Origin: Planctomycetota bacterium
Lineage (GTDB): Bacteria; Planctomycetota; Phycisphaerae; Phycisphaerales; Phycisphaeraceae
Direction of reading: 5' to 3'
NCBI GenBank assembly: GCA_024279275.1
Contig: JAJRRS010000038.1
Coordinates: 1 to 64,000 of the forward strand
Length of the DNA stretch: 64,000 nucleotides
Position numbers and translations under genes: made by a program. Shown here one piece after another: positions 8,775 through 18,501 of this stretch. The notes under the pieces are model-generated. The model was not told where the DNA came from. It was given only the letters and a program-made list of their open reading frames with translations, and did not search any database. The first letter of the stretch is position 1. Each line of letters starts with the position of its first letter.

Positions 8775-10214
8775 ATGCTCAAAGAAACCTATCCCTACTA
8801 CCTGGCGAACCAGCCGAAGCAACCCAACATCGATCTGCCGGTGAAAGATAAATACACCGGCGAGGTCGCAACGCGCGCCGCACTCGCCGACGCCGACGCG
8901 ATTGAACAAGCGATCGCCGCTGCGGTGGACGCAGCCGAACCCATGCGCCGTCTCAAGGCGTACGAACGGCAGGCGGTGCTGGAGCATTGCGTGCGACGGT
9001 TCCGCGAGCGGGCGGAGGAGTTAGCGCAGGGCCTGTGCATCGAGGCGGGCAAGCCGATCAAGGATTCACGCGGCGAGGTGGCCCGGCTGGTCGACACGTT
9101 CAAGATCGCCGCAGAAGAAGCGACACGCATCAGTGGCGAAGTGATCCCGATGGATATCTCGGCCCGGGCGTCGGGGTACTCGGGGATGACCAAACGAGTC
9201 CCGGTCGGTGTCTGCTCGTTCATCACGCCGTTTAATTTCCCGTTGAACCTGGTGGCGCACAAGGTCGCACCTGCGATCGCGGCGGGTTGTCCGTTTGTAC
9301 TCAAGCCTGCGCCTGATACGCCGATCGGGGCGTTGATCATTGGCGAGGTTCTGGCTGAGACTGATTTGCCCAAAGGCGCATTTTCTATTTTACCGACCAC
9401 CAATGAGCTGGCTGGGCCGCTGATCGAAGACGATCGGATCAAGTTGCTTTCATTCACCGGGTCGGCGGTGGGCTGGGAGTTGCGTGCCAGAGCGGGTAAG
9501 AAAAAGGTGGTGCTCGAACTGGGGGGCAACGCGGCGTGTATCGTCGATGAAGATATCACCGGCCAACACTTGGACGATGCGGTGAAGCGCATGGTGATCG
9601 GCGCGTTTTACCAGTCCGGGCAGAGCTGCGTCGGGGTGCAGCGGGTATTGGTACACGAGTCTGTGTATGACGAGTTCAAGCGTAAGTTTGTGGAGGCTTC
9701 AAAGGCGCTGAGGGCCGGGGATCCCAAGGATGAAGCGACGTTTATTGGGCCGATGATCTCGGAGAAGTCGGCGAAGCGTCTTGAGGGCTGGATCAATAAG
9801 GCGGTAGATGGCGACGCGAGGCTGCTCTGTGGCGGTGGGCGCGAAGGTTCGATGCTGCAAGCCACGGTGCTTGAAGATGTGCCGAGCGATCGTGCGATCT
9901 GGTGTCGGGAGGCGTTCGGCCCGGTCGCGGTGTTAAAGAAGTTCAGTGACTTCGATGAAGCACTTAGAATAGTTAACGACAGCCCGTTCGGTCTGCAGGC
10001 CGGGGTCTTCACACGCGATCTCTACAAGGCGCACAGAGCCTGGGATGAGCTAGAGGTCGGCGGGGTCATCATCGGAGACATCCCGAGCTGGCGCGTCGAC
10101 CACATGCCCTACGGCGGGGTCAAGGCCAGCGGGCTTGGGCGTGAAGGCATCCGCTATGCGATTCAGGAGATGACCGAGGTCCGTTTGATGGTGGTGCGTA
10201 CGCCGGAGGCCTGA
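8775..10214 (+). CDS. Aldehyde dehydrogenase family protein
   Basis: FITPFNFPLNLVAHKVAPAIAAGCPFVLKPAPDTP, LSFTGSAVGWELRARAGKKKVVLELGGNAA, YQSGQSCVGVQRVLV; ATG at 8775 preferred over 8718 (GGAGG upstream). Confidence 0.92.
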   Translation: MLKETYPYYLANQPKQPNIDLPVKDKYTGEVATRAALADADAIEQAIAAAVDAAEPMRRLKAYERQAVLEHCVRRFRERAEELAQGLCIEAGKPIKDSRGEVARLVDTFKIAAEEATRISGEVIPMDISARASGYSGMTKRVPVGVCSFITPFNFPLNLVAHKVAPAIAAGCPFVLKPAPDTPIGALIIGEVLAETDLPKGAFSILPTTNELAGPLIEDDRIKLLSFTGSAVGWELRARAGKKKVVLELGGNAACIVDEDITGQHLDDAVKRMVIGAFYQSGQSCVGVQRVLVHESVYDEFKRKFVEASKALRAGDPKDEATFIGPMISEKSAKRLEGWINKAVDGDARLLCGGGREGSMLQATVLEDVPSDRAIWCREAFGPVAVLKKFSDFDEALRIVNDSPFGLQAGVFTRDLYKAHRAWDELEVGGVIIGDIPSWRVDHMPYGGVKASGLGREGIRYAIQEMTEVRLMVVRTPEA

Positions 10215-10268
10215 TCCGGCAGGTGTTGTATCGTATGGGTGGGGGCGACATCAGCCGATAGAAAACCT

Positions 10269-12968
10269 ATGGCCCAACCCGATCTTCATAATAACCCGGA
10301 GCGTGTCAGGCTTGCCGAGGACGCCGCGCGGCAGAAGAACTGGAAACGGTTCGGGCCTTACCTTGCGGAGCGGCAATGGGGGACGGTGCGTGAGGATTAT
10401 TCGGCGGGCGGGGATGCGTGGGGCTATTTGCCACACGACCACGCGCGTAGCCGAGCGTATCGCTGGGGCGAGGATGGGTTGCTTGGGATCAGTGATCGTG
10501 AGTGTCGATTGTGTTTCGCGTTAGCGTTATGGAACGGCAAAGACCCGATCCTCAAGGAACGGTTGTTCGGACTCACCGGGCCACAGGGCAATCACGGCGA
10601 GGATGTCAAGGAGCTTTACTATTACCTGGATTCGTCGCCGACACACAGCTACATGAAGGCGTTGTACAAGTACCCGCAACGCGAATACCCCTATGCGCAG
10701 CTTGTTGAAGAGAATGCAAAACGCAGCAAGGCCCAGGGGGAGTTCGAGCTTGCAGACACGGGGGTATTTGATGGGGGGCGGTACTTTGATGTATTTGCGG
10801 AGTACGCCAAGGGTTCCCCGAACGATGTGTTGATCCGGGTGACGATCCACAATCGTGGCCCAAAGGATGCCGAGTTGCACCTGCTGGGGACGTTGTGGTT
10901 CCGCAATACCTGGTCATGGGGCTGCGGGGACGAGGGGTGTTGGCATCGACCGACGTTGAAGTTGGATGCGGATGGGCGGGGTATCGAGGCGGGCCACAGC
11001 ACGCTTGGCGAGTTTCGGTTTCATGCCGACACCGCATCAGACGGGACAACGGGCGACTGGCTGTTCACAGAAAACGATACGAATCACAAGCGTTTGTACA
11101 ACGGCAAGAACGAGAGCGACTACGTTAAAGATGCGTTCGACCGGTACGTCGTCCATGGCGAAAAAGGCGCGGTCAACCCTGAAAAAACAGGAACGAAGGC
11201 GGCGGCGTATTACAAGCTAAACGTGCCAGCGGGCGGATCGGTGAGTGTGAATCTTCGCTTGTCATCGAATGATGAGGCACCTGCTGAGCCGTTCGGGGAG
11301 GCGTTTGAAAAAGTGCTTAGTAAGCGGATCGCCGAGACCGACACGTTTTATGAATCGTGTACGCCGACGGGTCTGAGCGACGAACATCGGCGGATCAGCC
11401 GACAGGCGGACGCGGGGCTTTTGTGGAGCAAGCAGTTTTACTACTACGTCGTGCGTGACTGGCTGCGTGGCGACTTGGCGCAGCCCGCGCCCCCGAAAGA
11501 GAGGCACACCGGTCGGAACGCGGACTGGTCGCACTTATATAACCGTGACATCATCTCGATGCCGGACAAGTGGGAGTATCCGTGGTACGCGGCGTGGGAT
11601 CTGGCGTTTCACACGATCAGCTTTGCCCGATTGGACCCGGGCTTTGCCAAGAAGCAGTTGCTGTTGATGCTGCGTGAGTGGTACATGCACCCCAACGGGC
11701 AGATGCCGGCGTACGAATTTGCGCTGTCGGATGTGAACCCGCCGGTGCATGCATGGGCGTGTTGGCGTGTGTACAAGATGACAGGTAAGCGGGGTGAACG
11801 TGATCGCGATTTCTTGACGCGGGCGTTCCAGAAGCTGCTGCTGAACTTTACATGGTGGGTCAATCGCAAAGACGCCAACGGCAAGCACCTGTTCACCGGC
11901 GGGTTCCTTGGGCTTGATAATATCGGTGTGTTCGATCGCTCCAAGCCGCTGCCGGTCGGGGGGACGCTTGAGCAGGCGGACGGGACGGCGTGGATGGCGT
12001 TTTACTGCGGGACGATGCTGTCGATGGCGTTGGAACTAGCGCTAGAACAACCGGAGTATGAAGACCTCGCGAGCAAATTCTTTGAGCACTTCATCCACAT
12101 CGCCGACGCGATGAACAACCTCGGCGGCGAGGGGTTGTGGGATGAAGAGGATGGGTTTTATTACGACCAACTCAGGCTCGCGGGGCAGAGCACGCCGTTA
12201 AAGGTGCGCTCGATGGTCGGGCTGATCCCGCTGTTTGCGGTGGAAGTCCTAAAAGGCGAGACGATCGATCGGCTGCCGGGGTTTAAGAAGCGGATGCAGT
12301 GGTTTATCAAGAACCGGCCTGACCTGGCGCGGACGATCAGTTGCATGAGCCACGCGGACGGCAGCGGCGACGACCGGTACCTGCTGGCAATCCCGACGCG
12401 CGGTCGACTCGAACGCATCCTCGAATACCTGCTTGACGAGAGTGAGTTCTTGTCACCTTATGGTGTCCGGTCATTGTCACGGGCGCACCTGGATAAGCCT
12501 TACCGATTCCTGGCGGACGGGGCGGGGTATTCGGTGGGGTATGTGCCGGGCGAATCCGATAGTTATCTTTTTGGTGGCAACAGCAACTGGCGCGGGCCGG
12601 TCTGGTTCCCGGTGAACTACCTGCTGATCGAATCGTTGGAACGATACGATCGGTTTTATGGCGGGACGATCCAGGTGGAATGCCCGAAGGGTTCGGGCGT
12701 AAAAGTCAGCCTGGGGGAGGCGGCGGACGAGATACGCCGCAGGCTGGTTCGGCTGTTTGAGCTTGACAAAAGCGGGCATCGGCCCTGCCACGGTGGTGAT
12801 ACGCGCTACGCAAACGACCCGGGATTCCGCGATCTGCTGCTGTTCCATGAGTATTTCCACGGCGAAACAGGCCGGGGGCTTGGCGCCAGCCATCAGACCG
12901 GGTGGACCGCACTGGTCAGTCAGTGCATCAACGATCAGGGTAGAATGGGGGGAGGCAAGAGCCGTTAG
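10269..12968 (+). CDS. GH63-like / MGH1-like glycoside hydrolase (glucosidase family)
   Basis: about 900 aa; WGYLPHDHARSRAYRWGEDGLLGISD, YPWYAAWDLAFHTISFARLDPGFAKKQLLLMLREWYMHPNGQMPAYEF, NSNWRGPVWFPVNYLLIESL; inner ATG at 10269 preferred. Confidence 0.85.
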   Translation: MAQPDLHNNPERVRLAEDAARQKNWKRFGPYLAERQWGTVREDYSAGGDAWGYLPHDHARSRAYRWGEDGLLGISDRECRLCFALALWNGKDPILKERLFGLTGPQGNHGEDVKELYYYLDSSPTHSYMKALYKYPQREYPYAQLVEENAKRSKAQGEFELADTGVFDGGRYFDVFAEYAKGSPNDVLIRVTIHNRGPKDAELHLLGTLWFRNTWSWGCGDEGCWHRPTLKLDADGRGIEAGHSTLGEFRFHADTASDGTTGDWLFTENDTNHKRLYNGKNESDYVKDAFDRYVVHGEKGAVNPEKTGTKAAAYYKLNVPAGGSVSVNLRLSSNDEAPAEPFGEAFEKVLSKRIAETDTFYESCTPTGLSDEHRRISRQADAGLLWSKQFYYYVVRDWLRGDLAQPAPPKERHTGRNADWSHLYNRDIISMPDKWEYPWYAAWDLAFHTISFARLDPGFAKKQLLLMLREWYMHPNGQMPAYEFALSDVNPPVHAWACWRVYKMTGKRGERDRDFLTRAFQKLLLNFTWWVNRKDANGKHLFTGGFLGLDNIGVFDRSKPLPVGGTLEQADGTAWMAFYCGTMLSMALELALEQPEYEDLASKFFEHFIHIADAMNNLGGEGLWDEEDGFYYDQLRLAGQSTPLKVRSMVGLIPLFAVEVLKGETIDRLPGFKKRMQWFIKNRPDLARTISCMSHADGSGDDRYLLAIPTRGRLERILEYLLDESEFLSPYGVRSLSRAHLDKPYRFLADGAGYSVGYVPGESDSYLFGGNSNWRGPVWFPVNYLLIESLERYDRFYGGTIQVECPKGSGVKVSLGEAADEIRRRLVRLFELDKSGHRPCHGGDTRYANDPGFRDLLLFHEYFHGETGRGLGASHQTGWTALVSQCINDQGRMGGGKSR

Positions 12969-13023
12969 CCTTTAGCTTCTGAAATCTGATCTGGCCGATA
13001 CCCGAACCTCGATACCCGAACCC

Positions 13024-13893
13024 ATGAAACCTCAACCGCTGCATTACGATGAACTGCCGAAGATGCCCGGTGCCCGGATGGTGCTTGCACTGGAAGGGTG
13101 GATGGATGGCGGAGAGGTTTCGACCGGGACGCTGGGTTGGTTAATCGATCAACTCGGTGCGGAAGAGGCGGCATGGATGGACCCGGACCCGTTTTATCTG
13201 GTGAACTTCCCCGGGTCGATGGAAGTCACCGCGATGTTTCGGCCACATGTGAACATCGAAGAGGGGCTGATCGCTGAGTATCAGGAGCCGACGAACACGT
13301 TCTACACCTCGGAGGAACACAACCTTGTTATGTTCCAGGGGGAGGAGCCGAACAACGCCTGGCAACTCTACACCGACTGCGTGTTCCACGTCGCTAAAGA
13401 GATCGGAGTGGAATCTATCTATTTCATCGGCAGCTTCGGCGGGGCGGTGCCTCACACGCGCGAGCCTCGCTTGTTTGCAACCGTATCCGGCGCATCGATC
13501 AAGCCGGGGCTTGAGACGCTGGGCATCAAGTTCAGCAACTACGAGGGGCCAGCCAGTGTGGCGACGCACATGCTCACCCGCGCGGATGATGCGGGGATGA
13601 CGATGGCGAACCTGTCCGCGGAGATCCCGGCGTACATCGAGGGGATCAACGCCAAGAGCATCGAGGCCGTCGCCCGCAAACTCGCCGCAATCCTCGACCT
13701 GAGCCTGAACTTCGACAAGCTACGCAAGACCAGCGACCGCTGGGAGAAGCGCCTGACCAAGGCGGTGAGCAAAAAAGAAGAGTTGCTCGAACACATCCAG
13801 AAGCTCGAAGAAGACTACGACCACGAGGTCTTCGATACCCAGATGGGCGACCTGAAAGATTTCTTGAAGAAGCAGGGTGTGCGGGTGGATTGA
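13024..13893 (+). CDS. PAC2 family protein (proteasome assembly chaperone-like)
   Basis: MVLALEGWMDGGEVSTGTLGWLIDQL...IYFIGSFGGAVPHTREPRLFATVSG. Confidence 0.85.
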   Translation: MKPQPLHYDELPKMPGARMVLALEGWMDGGEVSTGTLGWLIDQLGAEEAAWMDPDPFYLVNFPGSMEVTAMFRPHVNIEEGLIAEYQEPTNTFYTSEEHNLVMFQGEEPNNAWQLYTDCVFHVAKEIGVESIYFIGSFGGAVPHTREPRLFATVSGASIKPGLETLGIKFSNYEGPASVATHMLTRADDAGMTMANLSAEIPAYIEGINAKSIEAVARKLAAILDLSLNFDKLRKTSDRWEKRLTKAVSKKEELLEHIQKLEEDYDHEVFDTQMGDLKDFLKKQGVRVD

Positions 13894-13894
13894 G

Positions 13895-14242
13895 TCAAGT
13901 CTTGGGCCATGGATTTAGATTACCAGCAGTGCCCCAGCCATCCGAGTAACCACCCAAAGGCATGCTAAGATCATTCAGTTCATCTTGCATTGCAATCACA
14001 GTGTCGTAAGTCAAAATCATCTCCTTGACACATATCACATCCCAGCCCTCTGCTTCTTCATCTTTATAAAGACGGGGCTGGTAGCCGTGCGACTTAGCCA
14101 CTCCGGCAAACTGGTGGGCCAAGTCCTCGTCCGCCAACACGACCGGAAAGTCGATAGACATCGGCTTCGCCATACCGTTTCCATCTGATGCAACGCGACG
14201 CAGGGCATCACCATCCGCATCATTGGGGTATTCGATGGACAT
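13895..14242 (-). CDS. RraB-like (regulator of ribonuclease E activity B) family protein
   Basis: DADGDALRRVASDGNGMAKPMSIDFPVVLADEDLAHQFAGVAKSHGY...GWDVICVKEMILTYDTVIAMQDELNDLSMPLGGYSDGWG, matching the RraB domain layout. Confidence 0.7.
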   Translation of the reverse strand: MSIEYPNDADGDALRRVASDGNGMAKPMSIDFPVVLADEDLAHQFAGVAKSHGYQPRLYKDEEAEGWDVICVKEMILTYDTVIAMQDELNDLSMPLGGYSDGWGTAGNLNPWPKT

Positions 14243-14281
14243 GATTGGATTATCTCCCCCAGATTACAAAATGCTCAAAAT

Positions 14282-14352
14282 TGGCCCACAGGGACTCGAA
14301 CCCCGACTAAGTGGATCAGAACCACTCGTGCTACCAATTACACCATGGGCCA
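14282..14352 (-). tRNA. tRNA-Gln (anticodon CTG)
   Basis: Minus-strand TGGCCCATGGTGTAATTGGTAGCACGAGTGGTTCTGATCCACTTAGTCGGGGTTCGAGTCCCTGTGGGCCA; 7-bp acceptor, anticodon loop TTCTGAT, T arm GGTTCGAGTCC. Confidence 0.95.
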
Positions 14353-14438
14353 AGGTGTTGGGCGTATGCCCTGATACTTACGGCGAAGATGCTAAGGCTG
14401 GGTCCGCCCGGCGTCAAGGTCCGCCCCGGTGAGGCCCC

Positions 14439-15116
14439 CTACTCCACATCAGAGGCGGTCAAACCCAGACGCACCAGCAACTGGGCAAGAGGCGTCTGGT
14501 CAAGTGAATCCTGTGTCAGGTCGGCGTGGTCGAACGACTGATAGCCGGTCATTGCGGTCGGGACGGCAACGGTAAACATGCCCGCGGCCTTGGCGGCGGT
14601 GATCCCCAGAGCCGAGTCCTCCAACGCCAGCGCGGATTCAGGTGGAACACCCAGCGCTCGGCAGGCGTGCAGGTACGGATCGGGGTTGGGCTTGTGTTTG
14701 TCGGTGTCTTCGCTGCAGGTGGTGTGGTCAAAGAAATCAAACAACCCTAAACGCTGCAAGTGTCCATCCACCCATCGGTGGGTCGAGCCTGACGCCACGG
14801 CCAACTTTAACCCCATCTCCCGGGCGTCTTCAATAACCCGCTGCACACCGGGCTGGATCGGCTGCGCCGCTAAAAGTCTGGCAACGGCTTCGCGGTACTG
14901 CTCGATCAACGCATCGATGTCCAGGTCACGCTGCAGTTCCCAAGCGAGCCGGCGGGGGAACAAGTCAATCTTCACGGGCTTACCCATCACGTCCAGCCAG
15001 GCCTGTACCGGGAGATCCCGGCCGAAGGAAGCGAACACGTCCCGCCACGCCTCGTATTGGGGGCGTTCAGTTTCGAGGATTAACCCGTCAAAGTCGAAGA
15101 CGATAGCGCGGATCAT
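14439..15116 (-). CDS. HAD-superfamily phosphatase (beta-phosphoglucomutase-like)
   Basis: AIVFDFDGLILETE...KLAVASGSTHRWV...CSEDTDKHKPNPDPYLHACRALGVPPESALALEDSALGITAAKAAGM. Confidence 0.92.
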   Translation of the reverse strand: MIRAIVFDFDGLILETERPQYEAWRDVFASFGRDLPVQAWLDVMGKPVKIDLFPRRLAWELQRDLDIDALIEQYREAVARLLAAQPIQPGVQRVIEDAREMGLKLAVASGSTHRWVDGHLQRLGLFDFFDHTTCSEDTDKHKPNPDPYLHACRALGVPPESALALEDSALGITAAKAAGMFTVAVPTAMTGYQSFDHADLTQDSLDQTPLAQLLVRLGLTASDVE

Positions 15117-15820
15117 ACGCCAGCAGCTTTCATAGCGACGATCACCTTGGCGCGGTCGTCACTTCCAAAGAGCGCGGAGGCGGTGACGATGACATCCGTG
15201 CCAGCGGCGACGGCGAGCGGGGTGGTTTCGACATTGAGTCCGCCGTCCATCTCGATCCGTGTGCCGGGTGCGGTGCGCTCTTTGAGCCAACGGGTTTTTT
15301 CAAGAACCTCGGGGATAAACTTCTGGCCCGATCGGCCGGGGATCACGCTCATGACCAGGACGAGATCGAGGTCGTTAAGGTGCGGGCCGATCCCCTGTTC
15401 GAGTTGTTGCAGGGTTGTGGGTGGGTTGACGACCATCCCGGGGGACATGCCTGCATCACGGATGCGCTTAATCAATTCCCCGGCATCAACCCCATCGGGA
15501 CGCATGGGCTTGCATACTTCGACGTGGAAGGCGAACAGATTGGCCCCGGCCTGCGCGAATGAGTCAACATAATCGCCGGGCCGTTGGACCATCAGATGAA
15601 CATCAAGAAATACATCCGGGAGGTGACGGCGTACCCCACGGATCATGTCGGCACCCATCGTCAGGTTCGACACGAAGTGCCCATCCATCACATCAATGTG
15701 CAACAGGTCCGCGCCTTTGCCTAATACGTCCTGACAGTCCTTGGCCATCGCGCCAAAGTCTGCGGACAGGATTGACGCGGCGATCAGGGGGTGAGTGGGT
15801 GGCTGGGTAATGTCGAGCAT
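15113..15820 (-). CDS. rpe: Ribulose-phosphate 3-epimerase
   Basis: PLIAASILSADFGAMAKDCQ...LLHIDVMDGHFVSNLTMGADMIRGVR...VLVMSVIPGRSGQKFIPEVLEK...IEMDGGLN. Confidence 0.95.
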   Translation of the reverse strand: MLDITQPPTHPLIAASILSADFGAMAKDCQDVLGKGADLLHIDVMDGHFVSNLTMGADMIRGVRRHLPDVFLDVHLMVQRPGDYVDSFAQAGANLFAFHVEVCKPMRPDGVDAGELIKRIRDAGMSPGMVVNPPTTLQQLEQGIGPHLNDLDLVLVMSVIPGRSGQKFIPEVLEKTRWLKERTAPGTRIEMDGGLNVETTPLAVAAGTDVIVTASALFGSDDRAKVIVAMKAAGV

Positions 15821-15832
15821 GGGGGTATGATA
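15821..15832 (-). promoter_or_regulatory. Candidate leaderless -10 box upstream of rpe
   Basis: Minus strand CGC-TATCAT-ACCCCC-ATG. Confidence 0.45.
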
Positions 15833-15925
15833 GCGGGTGGTCGGGTCTGGGGTCCAGGGTATCGGAATGAATTGACGGGTCTCCCAAGCGTTTCTTATCC
15901 ATCTTGCCCGGCGCAAGAACGGGGG

Positions 15926-16942
15926 TCAGAACCGGCTGATGATCGCGACACGGACATAGGGTTCATCGCTGATATCGCGGACGGTGTCGGTGTCACGCAC
16001 ATCAAAGCCGCGGGTAAACGCCTGATCGAAGGCGTAGCCGCCAGCCACACGTAGCTCCACGCCCGGGAAGCTGTCACCCTCTCGGCCGCGCCAGACGACG
16101 CCGGCCTCGATGCGCTGCTGGGCGAACATCAGTCGGCGATTATTGTTTGGGTCGGAGTCGAGCTTGTAGGCGTTGAGGCTGCTGTCGTAGCTGGCGTAGA
16201 CCGACCAGGGCTGTGTTACTTCGTACTCGATGATGCCCTTGATCGTGGTGGGGATGAAGTAAGTGGCGCGCAGGGTCGTCTTGTCGTTGGGTTTCCAGGT
16301 GATGCTGCTGGAGGGGAAGCCGAGTGTGTAGGTGGTCTGGTCGTCGAGCCGATCGTAGTAGATGAACCCGGGGAGGGGGATGTCCGGGGCAAACGTGCGG
16401 TGGCCGTCATAGTCGAGGATGAGCTTGTAGCCCCGATGCTCGCCGAGGCTGCGTGTCACGATCAGGTCCGCCAGGCCGTAGTACGCGCCGCCGTCGCCGA
16501 AGGCATTGTCCCCTGCATACCCGCCGCCGAGGATGACTTGCAGCGTCGTGTCCGGATCGACATCAAACATCATCGCCCCGGCGAACGAGACATCAACCAG
16601 ACGCTGGGGCAGCGCGGTGTCGGGGCTGTGGATATCCAAGCGGTGTGTGTTGAAAGCGAAACTGGGCGAGAGCGTGTCGTTGGGTTCCAGACGCCACCGC
16701 CCCGCCGCCTGATAGCGAGACAACCGAACATCCATCCCGGTCTGGTCGGTATCACCCTTAGACTGCCCCCAAGCGTCGGCTGTAAAATCCACGGCCCGCT
16801 CGGCCGCCCAAGGATTAGCCAGCATCGTCGAGGCGGTCTGGGCATGGGAAACTGAAACGCAACCTACAATGAGCCAAACCGGTATCAGGGCACGGATGAG
16901 TTGTTTAGCCAAAGGACACCTCCCAAAATAACCAACAAGCAT
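15926..16942 (-). CDS. Outer-membrane beta-barrel-like protein (DUF6268-like)
   Basis: Signal peptide ending SVSHAQ; alternating amphipathic strands, C-terminal aromatic (RVAIISRF). Confidence 0.55.
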   Translation of the reverse strand: MLVGYFGRCPLAKQLIRALIPVWLIVGCVSVSHAQTASTMLANPWAAERAVDFTADAWGQSKGDTDQTGMDVRLSRYQAAGRWRLEPNDTLSPSFAFNTHRLDIHSPDTALPQRLVDVSFAGAMMFDVDPDTTLQVILGGGYAGDNAFGDGGAYYGLADLIVTRSLGEHRGYKLILDYDGHRTFAPDIPLPGFIYYDRLDDQTTYTLGFPSSSITWKPNDKTTLRATYFIPTTIKGIIEYEVTQPWSVYASYDSSLNAYKLDSDPNNNRRLMFAQQRIEAGVVWRGREGDSFPGVELRVAGGYAFDQAFTRGFDVRDTDTVRDISDEPYVRVAIISRF

Positions 16943-16974
16943 GAAGACTGGACGTGCTGAAGTATACCGCGCAT

Positions 16975-17012
16975 AAAAAAGCCAGACCTTCGATAAACTC
17001 AGGCCCGGCTTT
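16975..17012 (-). terminator. Intrinsic terminator downstream of pgk
   Basis: Minus strand AAAGCCGGGCC-TGAGTTTATCGAA-GGTCTGGCTTTTTT: imperfect stem plus T run, about 30 nt after the pgk stop. Confidence 0.75.
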
Positions 17013-17040
17013 GAGGGGGGGCAAAATGGTTGGGTGTGAT

Positions 17041-18237
17041 CTATTTTTCGTCTAGCAGCTCAACACTGGCAAACTTCTTGCCTTCGAGCATCTCCAGGCT
17101 TGCGCCGCCACCTGTGCTGACGTGGCTGACCTTGTCGGCAAACCCGAGCTGCTCGACTGCGGCGGCGCTGTCACCCCCGCCGATGATGCTGGTCGCACCT
17201 CCCCCGGAAGCATCGGCGATGGCCTGGGCGACGGCCTGGGTACCGGCGTCAAAAGGGGGCATCTCAAAGACGCCCATCGGGCCGTTCCAGACGACTGTTT
17301 TGGCGTCCTTGACCGCGTCACAAAACAGCTCGATCGACTTGGGACCGATGTCCAGCCCCTCGTAGCCGTCGGGAATATCGCCGGTGACGATCTGCTTGTT
17401 GCAGTCGCCGGAGAACGCGTCGCCGCAATGGGTGTCGATCGGGAGCACGAGTTTGTCGCCACCGAGTTCGAGTATCCGCTTGGCCATCTCGACCCGGTCC
17501 TTCTCGACCAGGCTGTTGCCGACCTGCTTGCCTTGCGCCAGGAAGAAGGTGTACGCCATCGCCCCACCGACGAGTACCTTGTCGCAGATCTTCAGGAGGT
17601 TTTCGATGACGGTGATCTTGTCCGAGACTTTCGCGCCGCCGAGGATCGCGACGAAGGGACGCTCGGGGGTGCTGATCGTATCGGTGAGGTACTTGATTTC
17701 TTTTTCGACCAGGAACCCGCAGACCACAGACTTACCCGCAGCCTTCATCGCATTAGGCACAGCCACCATCGAGGCGTGTTCGCGGTGGCAGGTGCCGAAA
17801 GCGTCGTTGCAGTAGAGGTCGCCGAAGCCGGCTAGAGTCTGGGCAAAATCCGCATCGCCTTTCTTCTCAGCCTTGGAGAATCGCAGGTTCTCAAGCACCA
17901 GCACCTGTCCGGGCTGAAGCGACAGGGCCTTGATGCGGGCATCTTCGCCGATGGTATCGCTGGCGAACAACACCTCCATCTTCAACAGCTCACCCAGGCG
18001 GTCCGCAGCAGGCTCAAGGCTGAACGCCGGCTCCGGGCCGATGCCCTTGGGCCTGCCCAGATGGCTCATCAATACCAGCGAACCCCCGCCATCCAAAACA
18101 CTTGTGATCGATGGCATAGCCATGCGTATCCGCCTGTCATCACTGATCTTGCCGTCCTGCAAGGGGACATTAAAATCCACACGCATCAACACACGCTTGC
18201 CCGCCACGTCGGCATCGGCAATCGTCTTCTTAGGCAT
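17041..18237 (-). CDS. pgk: Phosphoglycerate kinase
   Basis: [86 protein letters not shown]; start trimmed to [13 protein letters not shown] with GGAGAG upstream. Confidence 0.97.
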   Translation of the reverse strand: MPKKTIADADVAGKRVLMRVDFNVPLQDGKISDDRRIRMAMPSITSVLDGGGSLVLMSHLGRPKGIGPEPAFSLEPAADRLGELLKMEVLFASDTIGEDARIKALSLQPGQVLVLENLRFSKAEKKGDADFAQTLAGFGDLYCNDAFGTCHREHASMVAVPNAMKAAGKSVVCGFLVEKEIKYLTDTISTPERPFVAILGGAKVSDKITVIENLLKICDKVLVGGAMAYTFFLAQGKQVGNSLVEKDRVEMAKRILELGGDKLVLPIDTHCGDAFSGDCNKQIVTGDIPDGYEGLDIGPKSIELFCDAVKDAKTVVWNGPMGVFEMPPFDAGTQAVAQAIADASGGGATSIIGGGDSAAAVEQLGFADKVSHVSTGGGASLEMLEGKKFASVELLDEK

Positions 18238-18501
18238 CGGTCTCTCCGAGTTGTAAATAAGATTAAGGGGGCTGAAAACTGGAATAGGCATAATAGTCAG
18301 CCGCCACGGGCATTCAAGCCCATGTGTGTAAAAATATCGACACACCCCGAGAATTCGCTCGGTCATGGGCTAGCCAATTCGCTGGGAACCCTGGGGAGCC
18401 GGGGATACCGGGGGATACCGGCGGAAGTGATTGGTAATAAGTGAAGCACCGTCCTAGAGTCATACGAGGATTATGATTGCCCGATCAAACAGGACACGAC
18501 T

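Noticed and set aside
14223-14432. Plus-strand ORF over the tRNA
   Set aside because: Overlaps the antisense of a clear tRNA-Gln; not coding.
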